From CAMCXT01 sp046302715 (lineage in GTDB: Bacteria; Bacteroidota; Bacteroidia; M30B66): a DNA stretch of 23,242 bases. Under the pieces are notes generated by a model. That model saw only the letters and a list, made by a program, of their open reading frames with translations. It had not been told where the DNA came from and made no database searches. Where the stretch lies: contig JBKCHQ010000232.1 in NCBI GenBank assembly GCA_046302715.1, positions 1 to 23,242 of the forward strand. Reading direction: 5' to 3'. The position numbers were made by a program, and so were the translations under genes. This document shows positions 1-8,793 of the stretch, piece after piece. Numbering within the stretch: position 1 is the first letter of the stretch; each line of letters opens with the position of its first letter.

Positions 1-1
1 T

Positions 2-847
2 TTTAAGGTTGGGTACTCGCCCGAACGCATCAACCCGGGCGATAAGGAACATACCCTTTCGCGCATAGTAAAAGTGGTGAGCGGTTGCGATGCCGAGTCG
101 CTCGAAATCATTGCCGATACGTATAAAATTGTGGTAGCTGCAGGTGTACATAAGGCATCTTCGATAAAAGTGGCCGAAGCGGCAAAAATTATTGAAAATA
201 CCCAGCGCGACCTCAACATCGCACTCATGAACGAGCTGTCGATGATTTTTAGTCAAATGGGCATTAATACCTATGATGTGCTCGAAGCGGCCGGAACGAA
301 GTGGAACTTCCTCAAATTTGGTCCCGGTTTGGTAGGAGGCCATTGCATTGGAGTTGATCCTTACTATTTAACCTACAAGGCTAAAGAACTGGGCCACAAT
401 GCACAAGTAATTCTATCGGGCCGTTCGGTGAATGACGGTATGGGCGCCTATGTAGCCGGCAAAGTGGTTAAGAAAATGGTGGCTGCAGGTGTAGATATAG
501 CCAAAAGCCGTGTTTTAGTGATGGGCGCTACCTTCAAAGAAAACGTTTCTGATATCCGCAACTCAAAAGTGGCCGATGTGGTGAGAGAGCTAAAAGATTT
601 TGGGGTTAATGTTGAAGTGGTGGATCCTCATGCAAGTTCAGACGAACTGATGCACGAATACGGATTTGGACTGGTCGATAAAGCCGATGGTAAATATGAT
701 GCAGCCATTCTGGCGGTTAATCACAAAGCTTACACCGAACTTTCGGAGGAATATTTTGCACAATTGCTTCATGACTGGGGCTTGGTAGCCGATATTAAAG
801 GCATACTTCGTGGCCGATTGAAACAAGTAAAGTACTGGAGTTTGTAG
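2..847 (+). CDS. UDP-N-acetyl-hexosamine (UDP-sugar) 6-dehydrogenase, 5'-truncated
   Basis: This is the C-terminal two thirds of a nucleotide-sugar dehydrogenase of the UDP-glucose/GDP-mannose dehydrogenase superfamily. The open frame runs in from the window edge, so the NAD-binding Rossmann domain and true start lie outside. The visible part begins with the family motif GYSPERINPGDKEH and continues into the dimerisation helix (KVAEAAKIIENTQRDLNIA). The catalytic cysteine is in GGHCIGVDPYYL, and the UDP-binding C-terminal domain follows (VLVMGATFKENVSDIRNSK). These motifs resemble the WbpO/TviB/WbpA group, which oxidises UDP-GlcNAc or UDP-GalNAc to the uronic acid, more than UDP-glucose dehydrogenase. 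A WbpP-like 4-epimerase three genes downstream fits a route to UDP-GalNAcA. galE starts 6 bases after the stop. Family is certain; substrate is inferred. Confidence 0.93.
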   Translation, partial: FKVGYSPERINPGDKEHTLSRIVKVVSGCDAESLEIIADTYKIVVAAGVHKASSIKVAEAAKIIENTQRDLNIALMNELSMIFSQMGINTYDVLEAAGTKWNFLKFGPGLVGGHCIGVDPYYLTYKAKELGHNAQVILSGRSVNDGMGAYVAGKVVKKMVAAGVDIAKSRVLVMGATFKENVSDIRNSKVADVVRELKDFGVNVEVVDPHASSDELMHEYGFGLVDKADGKYDAAILAVNHKAYTELSEEYFAQLLHDWGLVADIKGILRGRLKQVKYWSL

Positions 848-853
848 AATAAC

Positions 854-1900
854 ATGGAGCGCTTTACCCCAAAAATAGTAGTAACGGGAGGCATGGGATA
901 TATTGGTTCTCATACCACGGTATTGCTATTAAATGCGGGATACCGAGTGGTTATATTGGATAATCTGTCCAATTCCAATAAATCTATTTTACAACGCATC
1001 GAGCAAATAACGGGAAAGACAGCCACCTTTTACGAGGTTGATTTATGTGATAAAGCTGAATTATCCCGTGTTTTTGACATCGAAAAAGACATTGCCGCAT
1101 CTATTCATTTTGCCGCCTTAAAAGCAGTTGGAGAATCGGTTGAAAATCCTTTGCTATACTATAAAAATAATTTGATTTCGCTCCTTAACCTGCTTGAAGT
1201 TCAGCAGGAATCTGGCATTCAAAATCTGGTATTTTCATCGAGTTGCACGGTATATGGAGAACCTGATACCCTTCCTGTTACCGAACAGTCGCCGGTGAAA
1301 CAAGCCGTTTCTCCTTATGGAAACACCAAGCAAATTGGCGAAGAAATTATTTCCGATGCCTGCAGGAGCTCAAAGCTGAATGCCATTGCGTTGCGGTATT
1401 TTAATCCGGTAGGTGCGCATGAATCAGCACTTATTGGCGAGTTGCCTAATGGTATTCCCAATAATTTGGTTCCGTTTATAACACAATCGGCAATTGGAAA
1501 AAGAGCCGAATTAAAGGTATTTGGCAACGATTATTCCACGCCAGATGGCACCTGCATTCGCGATTATATTCATGTTGAAGATGTGGCCGCTGCTCATGTG
1601 GCTGCCCTTAAAAGACTCGAAAACGAATCACTTCATCGCAACTCTAGGTTTGAGGTTTTTAACATCGGAACCGGGCGGGGACATTCTGTAATGGAAATAA
1701 TTAATTCGTTTGAACAAGCAACCGGCTGTACACTCAATTATTCGGTAACGGCAAGGCGACCTGGCGATATTGAAAAGGTTTATGCCGACACCCAACTTTC
1801 AAACAAAGTTTTAGGCTGGGAAGCCCACAAAACGATCGCAGAGATGATGTCTTCAGCCTGGAAATGGGAGCTTGAAAATTTAAAAAATCCAATTCAATGA
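854..1900 (+). CDS. galE: UDP-glucose 4-epimerase GalE
   Basis: This is an extended short-chain dehydrogenase of 348 residues, close to the usual 338-345 for GalE. It interconverts UDP-glucose and UDP-galactose in the cytoplasm using tightly bound NAD. The NAD-binding glycine motif TGGMGYIGSH lies at residues 11-20. The SSSCTVYG strand lies at about 128-135, and the catalytic pair is Tyr155 and Lys159 in SPYGNTKQ. RYFNPVGAHESALIGE and the RPGDIEKVYAD segment near the C-terminus are typical of GalE rather than of dTDP-glucose dehydratase. The start lies 6 bases after the upstream dehydrogenase stop. The stop overlaps the rfbB start as ATGA, so the two are probably translationally coupled. The role is supply of galactosyl donor for surface polysaccharide. 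Confidence 0.95.
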   Translation: MERFTPKIVVTGGMGYIGSHTTVLLLNAGYRVVILDNLSNSNKSILQRIEQITGKTATFYEVDLCDKAELSRVFDIEKDIAASIHFAALKAVGESVENPLLYYKNNLISLLNLLEVQQESGIQNLVFSSSCTVYGEPDTLPVTEQSPVKQAVSPYGNTKQIGEEIISDACRSSKLNAIALRYFNPVGAHESALIGELPNGIPNNLVPFITQSAIGKRAELKVFGNDYSTPDGTCIRDYIHVEDVAAAHVAALKRLENESLHRNSRFEVFNIGTGRGHSVMEIINSFEQATGCTLNYSVTARRPGDIEKVYADTQLSNKVLGWEAHKTIAEMMSSAWKWELENLKNPIQ

Positions 1901-2955
1901 CACGCAAAACCATTCTAATAACCGGAGGTGCTGGATTTATTGGCTCGCATGTGGTACGGAGATTTGTTAAAAATTATCCGGATTACCAAATTATAAATCT
2001 CGACAAGCTTACGTATGCAGGCAATTTGATGAACCTAAAGGATGTTGAGGATGCGCCCAATTATACGTTTGTGAAAGCGGATATTGTGGACGATGCGGCA
2101 ATGCTAGAAGTGTTCACGCAATACCGTCCTGATGGCGTCATTCATCTTGCAGCCGAATCGCATGTGGATCGCTCAATTTCAAACCCTACCGAATTTATAA
2201 GAACCAATGTTTTAGGCACGGTTAACCTCCTCAATGCAGCCAATGCATTGTGGAAAGACGATAAGAAGGGCAAACGGTTCTACCATATTTCGACGGATGA
2301 AGTTTTTGGATCCTTGGGCGAAACCGGTTTCTTTACCGAACATACGGCGTACGATCCGCGTAGCCCATATTCGGCCTCTAAAGCAAGCTCAGATCACTTG
2401 GTACGAGCCTATTTTCATACCTACGGACTGCCTGTGGTACTTTCGAATTGTTCCAATAATTATGGTTCGTTCCACTTTCCCGAAAAATTAATTCCGCTTG
2501 CCATCCATAACATAAAAAACAGCAAGCCTATACCGGTTTATGGGACCGGTGAAAATGTACGCGATTGGCTGTTTGTGGAGGATCATGCTGCCGCCATTGA
2601 TTTAATTTTCCACAAAGGTCAATCTGGCGAAACATACGCTATTGGTGGAGAAAATGAGTGGAAGAACATTGATCTTATCCAGAAGCTATGCGAAATTATG
2701 GATGAGAAGCTTAATAGGTCTTCAGGTACTTCGGCTTCACTTATTACCTTTGTAAAAGACCGTGCCGGACACGACCATCGCTATGCTATTGATTGCTCTA
2801 AATTAAAAGCCGAATTAGGTTGGAAGCCCTCTCTTGATTTTGAAGAAGGTTTGCGGCGCACGGTAGATTGGTATCTGGCCAATGACTCATGGTTAGCATC
2901 GGTAACTTCGGGCGATTATCAAAAATACTACACCCTGCAATACGAAAAACGTTGA
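1897..2955 (+). CDS. rfbB: dTDP-glucose 4,6-dehydratase RfbB
   Basis: This 352-residue extended SDR converts dTDP-glucose to dTDP-4-keto-6-deoxyglucose, the branch point for rhamnose and other 6-deoxy sugars. The NAD motif TGGAGFIGSH lies at residues 9-18. The dehydratase signature STDEVFGSLG supplies the catalytic Asp134 and Glu135. Tyr158 and Lys162 lie in SPYSASKASSDHL. AESHVDRSI and NCSNNYGSFHFPEKLIP are characteristic of RmlB. The start overlaps the galE stop by four bases (ATGA). rfbA, rfbC and rfbD are not in the window, so the dTDP-glucose supply and the next step must be encoded upstream or elsewhere. The length and all key residues look intact. Confidence 0.96.
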   Translation: MTRKTILITGGAGFIGSHVVRRFVKNYPDYQIINLDKLTYAGNLMNLKDVEDAPNYTFVKADIVDDAAMLEVFTQYRPDGVIHLAAESHVDRSISNPTEFIRTNVLGTVNLLNAANALWKDDKKGKRFYHISTDEVFGSLGETGFFTEHTAYDPRSPYSASKASSDHLVRAYFHTYGLPVVLSNCSNNYGSFHFPEKLIPLAIHNIKNSKPIPVYGTGENVRDWLFVEDHAAAIDLIFHKGQSGETYAIGGENEWKNIDLIQKLCEIMDEKLNRSSGTSASLITFVKDRAGHDHRYAIDCSKLKAELGWKPSLDFEEGLRRTVDWYLANDSWLASVTSGDYQKYYTLQYEKR

Positions 2956-2969
2956 TTCCTGAGCTGAAT

Positions 2970-3965
2970 ATGTATTCTAACGTAGTTTTTCATCCTTCTC
3001 AAACAGATCTCCAAAAATCCACATTTTTAGTTACCGGTGGTGCGGGCTTCATTGGGTCGCATATTGTGGATTATTTAGTTACACATGGTGCATTTAAGGT
3101 TAAGGTGCTGGATAATTTTTCGGAGGGCAGCAGAAATAATCTGCAGCATTTGATGCATAGTTCCAACCTTGAAATTATTGAGGGCGATTGCTGCGATGCA
3201 CCGCAGGTGGAAAAAATAATGGCTGGAGTTGATTACGTTTCGCATCAAGCGGCATTAGGCTCAGTACCCCGTTCTATTGAATTCCCACTCGCTACTAATC
3301 ATGCAAATGTTACCGGGTTTCTAACCGTTTTACATGCCGCAAAAAATGCGGGAGTTAAACGTATGGTTTTTGCAAGTTCTTCGAGCGTTTACGGCGATCA
3401 TCCGCAGCTGCCTAAGCAGGAACATATAACCGGTAACCTACTTTCACCCTATGCGGTGAGTAAAAAGGTTAACGAGTTGTACGCTGAGGTGTTTCACAGA
3501 GTATATGGACTTGAGGTGCTTGGTCTTCGCTATTTTAATATTTTTGGTCCCCGCCAAAAACCCGACGGACCTTACGCTGCGGTTATTCCTTTATTCCTCA
3601 AAGCCATTAAAAGCGGCGAATCGGTATTTATTAATGGTGATGGCCTGCAAACGCGCGATTTCACCTATGTAGAAAATGCTGTTCAAGCGAATGTTAAGGC
3701 CTTGTTTCAAGCAGATAATGATGCCTTTGGTAAAATTTTCAATATTGCGGTAGGCGATCGTGTAACCGTTCTTTCGATGTATGCCGAGCTTTGTAAGCTG
3801 GGCGGAGTTACGCCACAGGCCCGGCACCGCGATAACAGAGCAGGCGATATTCGCGACTCGCTGGCCGATATTACGCAAGCCCGTAAGCATTTGAGTTACG
3901 ATCCTGGCGTTAAAATGAACGAAGGACTTAAGCGGACTTTCGACTGGTTTATGAATAAAGCATAA
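2970..3965 (+). CDS. WbpP-like UDP-N-acetylglucosamine 4-epimerase (NAD-dependent SDR)
   Basis: This is an extended SDR of 331 residues. The NAD motif TGGAGFIGSH lies at about residues 22-31, SSSSVYGD at 137-143, and the catalytic Tyr161 and Lys165 in SPYAVSKKVNELYA. The segments QAALGSVPRSIEFP, RYFNIFGPRQKPDGPYAAVIP and INGDGLQTRDFTYVENAVQAN match the WbpP/TviC/Gne group, which epimerises UDP-GlcNAc to UDP-GalNAc or the corresponding uronic acids. The frame stays open back to an ATG at 2889 inside rfbB. I chose the ATG at 2970 because it lies 14 bases after the rfbB stop and gives a normal N-terminus. With the dehydrogenase at the start of the window it could form a UDP-GalNAcA pathway. Family is firm; the exact substrate is inferred from motif similarity. 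Confidence 0.9.
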   Translation: MYSNVVFHPSQTDLQKSTFLVTGGAGFIGSHIVDYLVTHGAFKVKVLDNFSEGSRNNLQHLMHSSNLEIIEGDCCDAPQVEKIMAGVDYVSHQAALGSVPRSIEFPLATNHANVTGFLTVLHAAKNAGVKRMVFASSSSVYGDHPQLPKQEHITGNLLSPYAVSKKVNELYAEVFHRVYGLEVLGLRYFNIFGPRQKPDGPYAAVIPLFLKAIKSGESVFINGDGLQTRDFTYVENAVQANVKALFQADNDAFGKIFNIAVGDRVTVLSMYAELCKLGGVTPQARHRDNRAGDIRDSLADITQARKHLSYDPGVKMNEGLKRTFDWFMNKA

Positions 3966-3974
3966 CTTCAAGAA

Positions 3975-4718
3975 ATGGCCGGCTGGTTTAATAAAATATT
4001 TGGTAACGAGGTTAAAGCTGCAAGTTTAGCAGGATTACATACCGATATACATTCGCATTTGATACCCGGTATTGATGATGGCGCCACCGACTTAGAAGAC
4101 AGTATTCAGCTTATTGTAGGTTTAGCTCAATTGGGCTACAAAAAATTGATTACCACGCCCCACATTATGAGCGATTTTTATCGCAATACACCCGAGATCA
4201 TCCGCTCTGGCCTCGATGTGGTGCGCAACGAACTGGCAAAGCGAAATATCCAAATTGAGATTGAAGCTGCTGCCGAATATTATTGCGATTCTGATTTTGA
4301 GCGCCATTTAAACAGCCGCGAATTGCTCACGCTCGATGGCAAACATATTTTAATTGAAATTTCGTATCTCAATCCCACCGATAATTTTGATACCGTGGTA
4401 TTTAAACTTCAATCGATGGGATATGTTCCTGTATTGGCGCATCCAGAACGATATCCTTATTGGTATCACAGCTTTGACAAATATGTTGAGCTAAGGGATA
4501 AAGGTGTAGTGCTCCAATTAAACCTTGCCAGTGTTACCGGGCATTACGGCTCTGGCCCCAAAAGGATAGCAGAACGTTTAATTGATAATAATCTCATCGG
4601 ACTTTTAGGTACCGATATACACAAATTGAAGCATCTCGAAATATTCGATAAGGCCTTGAAAGAGCCCATGTTGCATCGTTTACTTGACTCAGGCTTATTG
4701 CTCAATGCCGGCTTCTAA
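3975..4718 (+). CDS. CpsB/YwqE-type PHP tyrosine-protein phosphatase
   Basis: This 247-residue cytoplasmic protein is a metal-dependent phosphatase of the PHP superfamily. In characterised relatives (CpsB of streptococci, YwqE of Bacillus) it removes phosphate from the tyrosine tail of a BY-kinase that controls polysaccharide chain length and export. Metal ligands are visible in order: DIHSHLIPGIDDGATD (residues 24-39, including His26 and His28), TPHIM, EAAAEYYCD, AHPERYPY and GTDIHK near the C-terminus. It starts 9 bases after the epimerase stop and is the last gene of the sugar-nucleotide run, which fits capsule regulation. The partner kinase and Wza-like exporter are not in the window and may lie upstream. 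The gene is convergent with glpD, with only 21 bases between their stops and no visible terminator. Confidence 0.9.
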   Translation: MAGWFNKIFGNEVKAASLAGLHTDIHSHLIPGIDDGATDLEDSIQLIVGLAQLGYKKLITTPHIMSDFYRNTPEIIRSGLDVVRNELAKRNIQIEIEAAAEYYCDSDFERHLNSRELLTLDGKHILIEISYLNPTDNFDTVVFKLQSMGYVPVLAHPERYPYWYHSFDKYVELRDKGVVLQLNLASVTGHYGSGPKRIAERLIDNNLIGLLGTDIHKLKHLEIFDKALKEPMLHRLLDSGLLLNAGF

Positions 4719-4739
4719 TGGCTCATTCCTTTAAGCACA

Positions 4740-6401
4740 TCAGGCCCAACCCTGTTTTAACCAATCCGCTTCGCGATACAATTTATATTTTAATTCCTGC
4801 AACGCCTCTTCGCTCAAGTAAGACAAAGAACTCCATGCCTCTTCTTCTTTTTCGAATGCATGCAATGCGGCTTCGATATCAAAGTAGAGTAGGCTTTTAC
4901 GCCGAATGTAATAATCAGATGGCGTAACACTCATTTCAAAATGTCGGCAGTATTCCCAAATAGCATAATCAAGAACTTTTGATTTATCGGCTTTCTGTGG
5001 CCACAAGTTATAAGCCATCTCTAGGATAACGTCGGCTTGCCTACCAAACAATCGCACTAGCTCAAGGGCCTTGTGCTCGGTCAAACCAATTTCCTTACAT
5101 TGGCCCCAAAGCACAACAGCATACTCGGTCCAATCGCGATAATCAGAAAAATCGCTGCTCATGAGTGGATAATTTTCGCTTCTACAGGCAACCGCTTCGA
5201 TGTTAAACTCTCGCTTTCTGAGCTGCATAATACGATCACATACCTTCTTCGCCATAATACGGTAGCCCGTTAATTTTCCGCCAGCAATGCTGATTAAACC
5301 ACTTTTTGAGATAAAGAGCTCGTCTTTTCGTGAGACCTCAGAAGGTCCCTTGCCTTCCTGCTGAATAAGCGGCCTAATGCCAACCCAGCCTGAACAGATG
5401 TCATTTTTTGAAAGCCTCTTTCCTGTAAAATGTCTATTCCAGGCTTCTATCAAATATTCGACATCGTTCGTTTGTATGGTTAGCTGCTCCAAATTTCCGG
5501 TGTAGTCGGTATCGGTGGTGCCCAGGTAAACATATTCATTGCGCGGTATCGCAAATATCATACGCTTGTCGGCAGCTTCAAAATAAACGGCCGACTTTAA
5601 AGGAAAATCTGTTCTTTTAAACACAAGATGCACGCCCTTGGTATGCCTGATATTTTTTTGCCCCAAGTCGATATCAAGTTTTCGAATGTCGTCAACCCAG
5701 GGTCCCGAAGCGTTAACGCAATATTTAGCAGTAAATGTATAGGTAGTATTGGTAAAGCACTCGTGGGCGCGCACACCCATGCATCGGCCATTTATTATGT
5801 TAAAGCCAGTAACCCTGCAGTAATTAATAGCGGTTGCTCCATTTTTAACTGCAGTTTTCAAAATTTCGATTGTTAGGCGAGCATCGTCGGTGCGGAACTC
5901 GGTATACTTTGCTGCTCCCACAATATTGGCCATATTTGTTAGGGGTTCTGCTTCGTGCAACGCTTCTGGTTCTAACATTTTGAAAGCCATTTGTTTTGGC
6001 ACGTTAGCCAGTTTTTCATACAGCCATAAAGCCCATTTTGCAGTTTTAGGTCCTAAACTGTCTCCTTTTCTAAAAGGCAGAATAAGTTCTTCAGGATACA
6101 CCAGATGATGGGCGTTCCTATGCAAAATTTGCCGCTCGCGTCCCACTTCGCGCACTAAACCCCACTCCCACTCTTTAAGATACCTCAGACCACCGTGAAT
6201 GAGTTTGGTAGATTTACTGCTTGTGCCCGATGCAAAGTCGCCTGCTTCGAGCAAAAGCACCGACAAGCCTCTAAGTGTGGCATCCAACGCAATTCCGGCA
6301 CCAGTTATTCCTCCCCCAATAATAATTACATCAAATTGCTGTATGGCCGATTTATTGATCAACTCCAACCGATCATCCGCCGACCATCTAAACATATCCA
6401 T
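4740..6401 (-). CDS. glpD: Aerobic glycerol-3-phosphate dehydrogenase GlpD
   Basis: This 553-residue FAD flavoprotein oxidises sn-glycerol-3-phosphate to dihydroxyacetone phosphate and passes electrons to quinone at the cytoplasmic membrane. The FAD-binding GGGITGAG motif lies at residues 29-36. It is followed by the family signature around residues 58-75 (GTSSKSTKLIHGGLRYL). The central HTKGVHLVFKR and YLGTTDTDY segments and SIAGGKLTGYRIMAK are all typical of GlpD/GlpA. A C-terminal helical cap follows (DYYIRRKSLLYFDIEAA). Length is normal and no key motif is missing. It starts 11 bases after the stop of the unknown gene upstream and is the last gene of the minus-strand block. No glpK or glpF is present in the window. 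Confidence 0.95.
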   Translation of the reverse strand: MDMFRWSADDRLELINKSAIQQFDVIIIGGGITGAGIALDATLRGLSVLLLEAGDFASGTSSKSTKLIHGGLRYLKEWEWGLVREVGRERQILHRNAHHLVYPEELILPFRKGDSLGPKTAKWALWLYEKLANVPKQMAFKMLEPEALHEAEPLTNMANIVGAAKYTEFRTDDARLTIEILKTAVKNGATAINYCRVTGFNIINGRCMGVRAHECFTNTTYTFTAKYCVNASGPWVDDIRKLDIDLGQKNIRHTKGVHLVFKRTDFPLKSAVYFEAADKRMIFAIPRNEYVYLGTTDTDYTGNLEQLTIQTNDVEYLIEAWNRHFTGKRLSKNDICSGWVGIRPLIQQEGKGPSEVSRKDELFISKSGLISIAGGKLTGYRIMAKKVCDRIMQLRKREFNIEAVACRSENYPLMSSDFSDYRDWTEYAVVLWGQCKEIGLTEHKALELVRLFGRQADVILEMAYNLWPQKADKSKVLDYAIWEYCRHFEMSVTPSDYYIRRKSLLYFDIEAALHAFEKEEEAWSSLSYLSEEALQELKYKLYREADWLKQGWA

Positions 6402-6412
6402 TGTTGCAGGTA

Positions 6413-7243
6413 TTAGCTTCCACGACGAAACGCAGACAGGGTATCATTTTTTAAAATAAATACGCAATTCTTGGACACAGCAACATCTTTGCATTCCTTA
6501 ACGGGCAGCGTTAATTCTAACGCATCGGGTCCTTTCCATGATTTTTGAAATAATTGCTGGGTAGTTTTGTTCCAATAAATAAAGCCATCCTCTGCCTTAA
6601 ATAATTTGTCGCAGTTCTTAATGTCGAATTTCCGAATAAAGGTTCCAAAAATATCCAGTATATAAATTCCGTTTTCAGGTACGGCCATAATGAGATAATT
6701 GCCCGCTTCGAGCATCGAACTCGGCGGGTTTTCCAACGCCAGCAACTGGTTTATTTGTTCAACTTGCGCCTTTATCTTAAAAGCACTGTTGTAACGGAGC
6801 AGTCGAAAATCGACAGGGTCATAAATCCAAATGCCGTTTTCATCGGCTGATGTTGCTGTTGTGTGGGCCAATTCCAAGCCCAGATCTTCCATCTTAATGG
6901 CTTCGCCTTGCTCTGAAAGGGTATTGTCTAAAAAAATGAGCCTGCCCAGTTCTTTATAGAATACCGAAATTTTAAGTGGATTTGAACAATCAGCTTTGGT
7001 AATTCTGCCCAGCGTTTTATTTGAATACACCCTAAATACCGAACCATCGGCTTTAAACTTTATTAATTCAGCGCCATTCAGGGCATATACCTGATCCAAA
7101 GGATCGCATTCGATAAATTCCGCTTTCACAGGTACACTCCATAATTTTTTCCATTCAGTTGAGTGTGATGGTGCATCAAATGTCCAATTGCACCAAGCGC
7201 ACCCCGCAATCAAAATAGCACAAATCCCCGAAAAAATACTCAT
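6413..7243 (-). CDS. Uncharacterised exported protein, possibly a beta-propeller lipoprotein
   Basis: I do not recognise this 276-residue protein. The first 15 residues are hydrophobic and end in IAGC, which fits a lipobox with Cys15, but no lysine or arginine precedes the hydrophobic stretch, so lipidation is uncertain. The rest is made of repeated short beta-strand blocks such as DPLDQVYALNGAELIKF, ENGIWIYDPVDFRLLRYNS, ENGIYILDIFGTFIRKF and EDGFIYWNKTTQQLF. That pattern of a strand pair with a D/E-G turn suggests a six- or seven-bladed propeller of NHL/YncE type. Its ATG overlaps the GH3 gene stop as ATGA, and glpD follows after 11 bases, so it is very probably co-expressed with both. I infer an envelope location but assign no function. 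Confidence 0.82.
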   Translation of the reverse strand: MSIFSGICAILIAGCAWCNWTFDAPSHSTEWKKLWSVPVKAEFIECDPLDQVYALNGAELIKFKADGSVFRVYSNKTLGRITKADCSNPLKISVFYKELGRLIFLDNTLSEQGEAIKMEDLGLELAHTTATSADENGIWIYDPVDFRLLRYNSAFKIKAQVEQINQLLALENPPSSMLEAGNYLIMAVPENGIYILDIFGTFIRKFDIKNCDKLFKAEDGFIYWNKTTQQLFQKSWKGPDALELTLPVKECKDVAVSKNCVFILKNDTLSAFRRGS

Positions 7244-8778
7244 GCAGGCGATGTTTCGGTGGTTTTCATGGATTGAAATAAAAGTATCTCATCAAGATAT
7301 TTCCTATTGTTAGCGAGTCTTGGTACTTTATTTTGACCTCCGAGCTTACCCCGATTTTTCATCCAATTGTAAAATGTTCCGCGTTCCATAGCCCTCAATA
7401 TTGGAGGTCCAAGTGTGATATTTCGGTAGCGCTTGGCCTCATAATCAGAATTAATTGATTTTAAAGCATTATCAAGCACTTCAGCAAAATAGCCGATGCT
7501 GTCCGGAGCTTTTTCAAATTCAATCATCCATTCGTGCGCGCCGCTGCTGCCAAGTTCCATAAAAACAGGACCTGCAGTGTATTCACTAATTCGTGCTCCC
7601 GTTTTTTCGCAGGCAAGCGCCAGTGCTTTTTCGGCATTATCTACCATAAGCTCTTCACCAAACGTATTAATGTAATGTTTGGTACGTCCAGAAATTTGAA
7701 TGCGATAAGGATTAGTGGATGTGAAGCGGATTACGTCGCCAATTTTGTAGCGCCATAGCCCGCCGTTTGTAGTGATTAAGAGCTCGTAATGGGTATCGGT
7801 TCTTACTTCATCAAGGCCAATTACTTTAGGATGTTCAGAAGTGGCTTCATCCATTTGAATAAACTCGTAAAAAATGCCATAATCGAGCATTAACAACATG
7901 TCTTCATAACCGTCGCGATCCTGAATACCAAAAAACCCTTCCGATGCATTATAGGTTTCGAGGTAGTGCATTTGATTAGAGGGTATAAGTTGCTTAAACT
8001 TCTCGCGATAGGGCACAAAACTCACCCCTCCGTGCATAAATAATTCCAGATTGGGCCACACATCGAGCAGATTCTTGGTGCCCTTAATTTCGAGTACCCT
8101 TTGCATGAGAATGAGCATCCAACTGGGCACGCCTGCCAAATTGGTAACATTTTCCTCGGAGGTGTAGTGGGCAATGCGCTCCAGTTTCGACTCCCATTCG
8201 CCCAGTAAGGCTATGTTTAAATCGGGAGTACGCATATATTCTACCCAAACTGGCAAATGTTCCATGATAATGGCGCTTAAATCGCCAAACCAAGTATTTC
8301 CCGATTTTATATTAATTTGATGCGATCCACCCAAGGTGAGCGATTTTCCGCTAAATATTTTACTATCGGGGTGGTTGTTGCAATACAGCGCAAGCATGTC
8401 TTTCCCCCCTTTAAAATGGCATTCCTCCATCGATTCCTGACTCAGGGGTATAAACTTACTTTTGTCGGATGTGGTACCCGATGACTTTGCAAACCAGCGA
8501 ATTTCTGTGGGCCACAAAATATTTTGTTCCCCCATCATCATGCGGTCTATAAAAGGCTTTAACCCTTCATAATCGTTAATGGGAACGCGATTTTTAAAAT
8601 CTTGGTACGTATGTATTGAGGCAAAATCGTATTTAATACCGAATTCGGTATCGCGGGCTTGAGCAATAAGCCGTTTGAACAAATCTTGTTGAACTTCGTG
8701 GGGATATTTCAAAAAGAGTTCAATTTGATGAACCCGTTGTTTCATAACCCATGAAATAATTGAATTTATTAACGACAT
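7240..8778 (-). CDS. GH3-family acyl-adenylate-forming protein
   Basis: This 512-residue protein belongs to the GH3 (auxin-responsive) branch of the ANL adenylating superfamily. Plant members conjugate amino acids to jasmonate or auxin. Bacterial members are common in Bacteroidota, and to my knowledge their substrates are not settled. The ATP-binding motif SSGTTSDKSKFIP lies at residues 99-111. Further GH3 features are MHGGVSFVPYREKF, YNASEGFFGIQ, GGLWRYKIGDVIRF and the hinge region ISGRTKHYINTFGEELM. GTG/ATG-type extensions are possible upstream (an ATG at 8796), but the ATG at 8778 gives MSLINSIISW, which looks like a natural N-terminus and leaves a TAGGTTTG box 16 bases upstream. The stop overlaps the next gene. 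It may activate an acyl or amino acid; the substrate cannot be read from the sequence. Confidence 0.9.
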   Translation of the reverse strand: MSLINSIISWVMKQRVHQIELFLKYPHEVQQDLFKRLIAQARDTEFGIKYDFASIHTYQDFKNRVPINDYEGLKPFIDRMMMGEQNILWPTEIRWFAKSSGTTSDKSKFIPLSQESMEECHFKGGKDMLALYCNNHPDSKIFSGKSLTLGGSHQINIKSGNTWFGDLSAIIMEHLPVWVEYMRTPDLNIALLGEWESKLERIAHYTSEENVTNLAGVPSWMLILMQRVLEIKGTKNLLDVWPNLELFMHGGVSFVPYREKFKQLIPSNQMHYLETYNASEGFFGIQDRDGYEDMLLMLDYGIFYEFIQMDEATSEHPKVIGLDEVRTDTHYELLITTNGGLWRYKIGDVIRFTSTNPYRIQISGRTKHYINTFGEELMVDNAEKALALACEKTGARISEYTAGPVFMELGSSGAHEWMIEFEKAPDSIGYFAEVLDNALKSINSDYEAKRYRNITLGPPILRAMERGTFYNWMKNRGKLGGQNKVPRLANNRKYLDEILLFQSMKTTETSPA

Positions 8779-8793
8779 AGTTATACTTTGGTG

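Noticed and set aside
2889..2969. N-terminal extension of the WbpP-like epimerase overlapping rfbB
   Set aside because: The extra 27 residues have no SDR character. The ATG at 2970 lies after the rfbB stop and gives the normal family N-terminus.
4719..4739. Bidirectional terminator between the convergent cpsB-type gene and glpD
   Set aside because: The 21 bases contain no inverted repeat or T-run.
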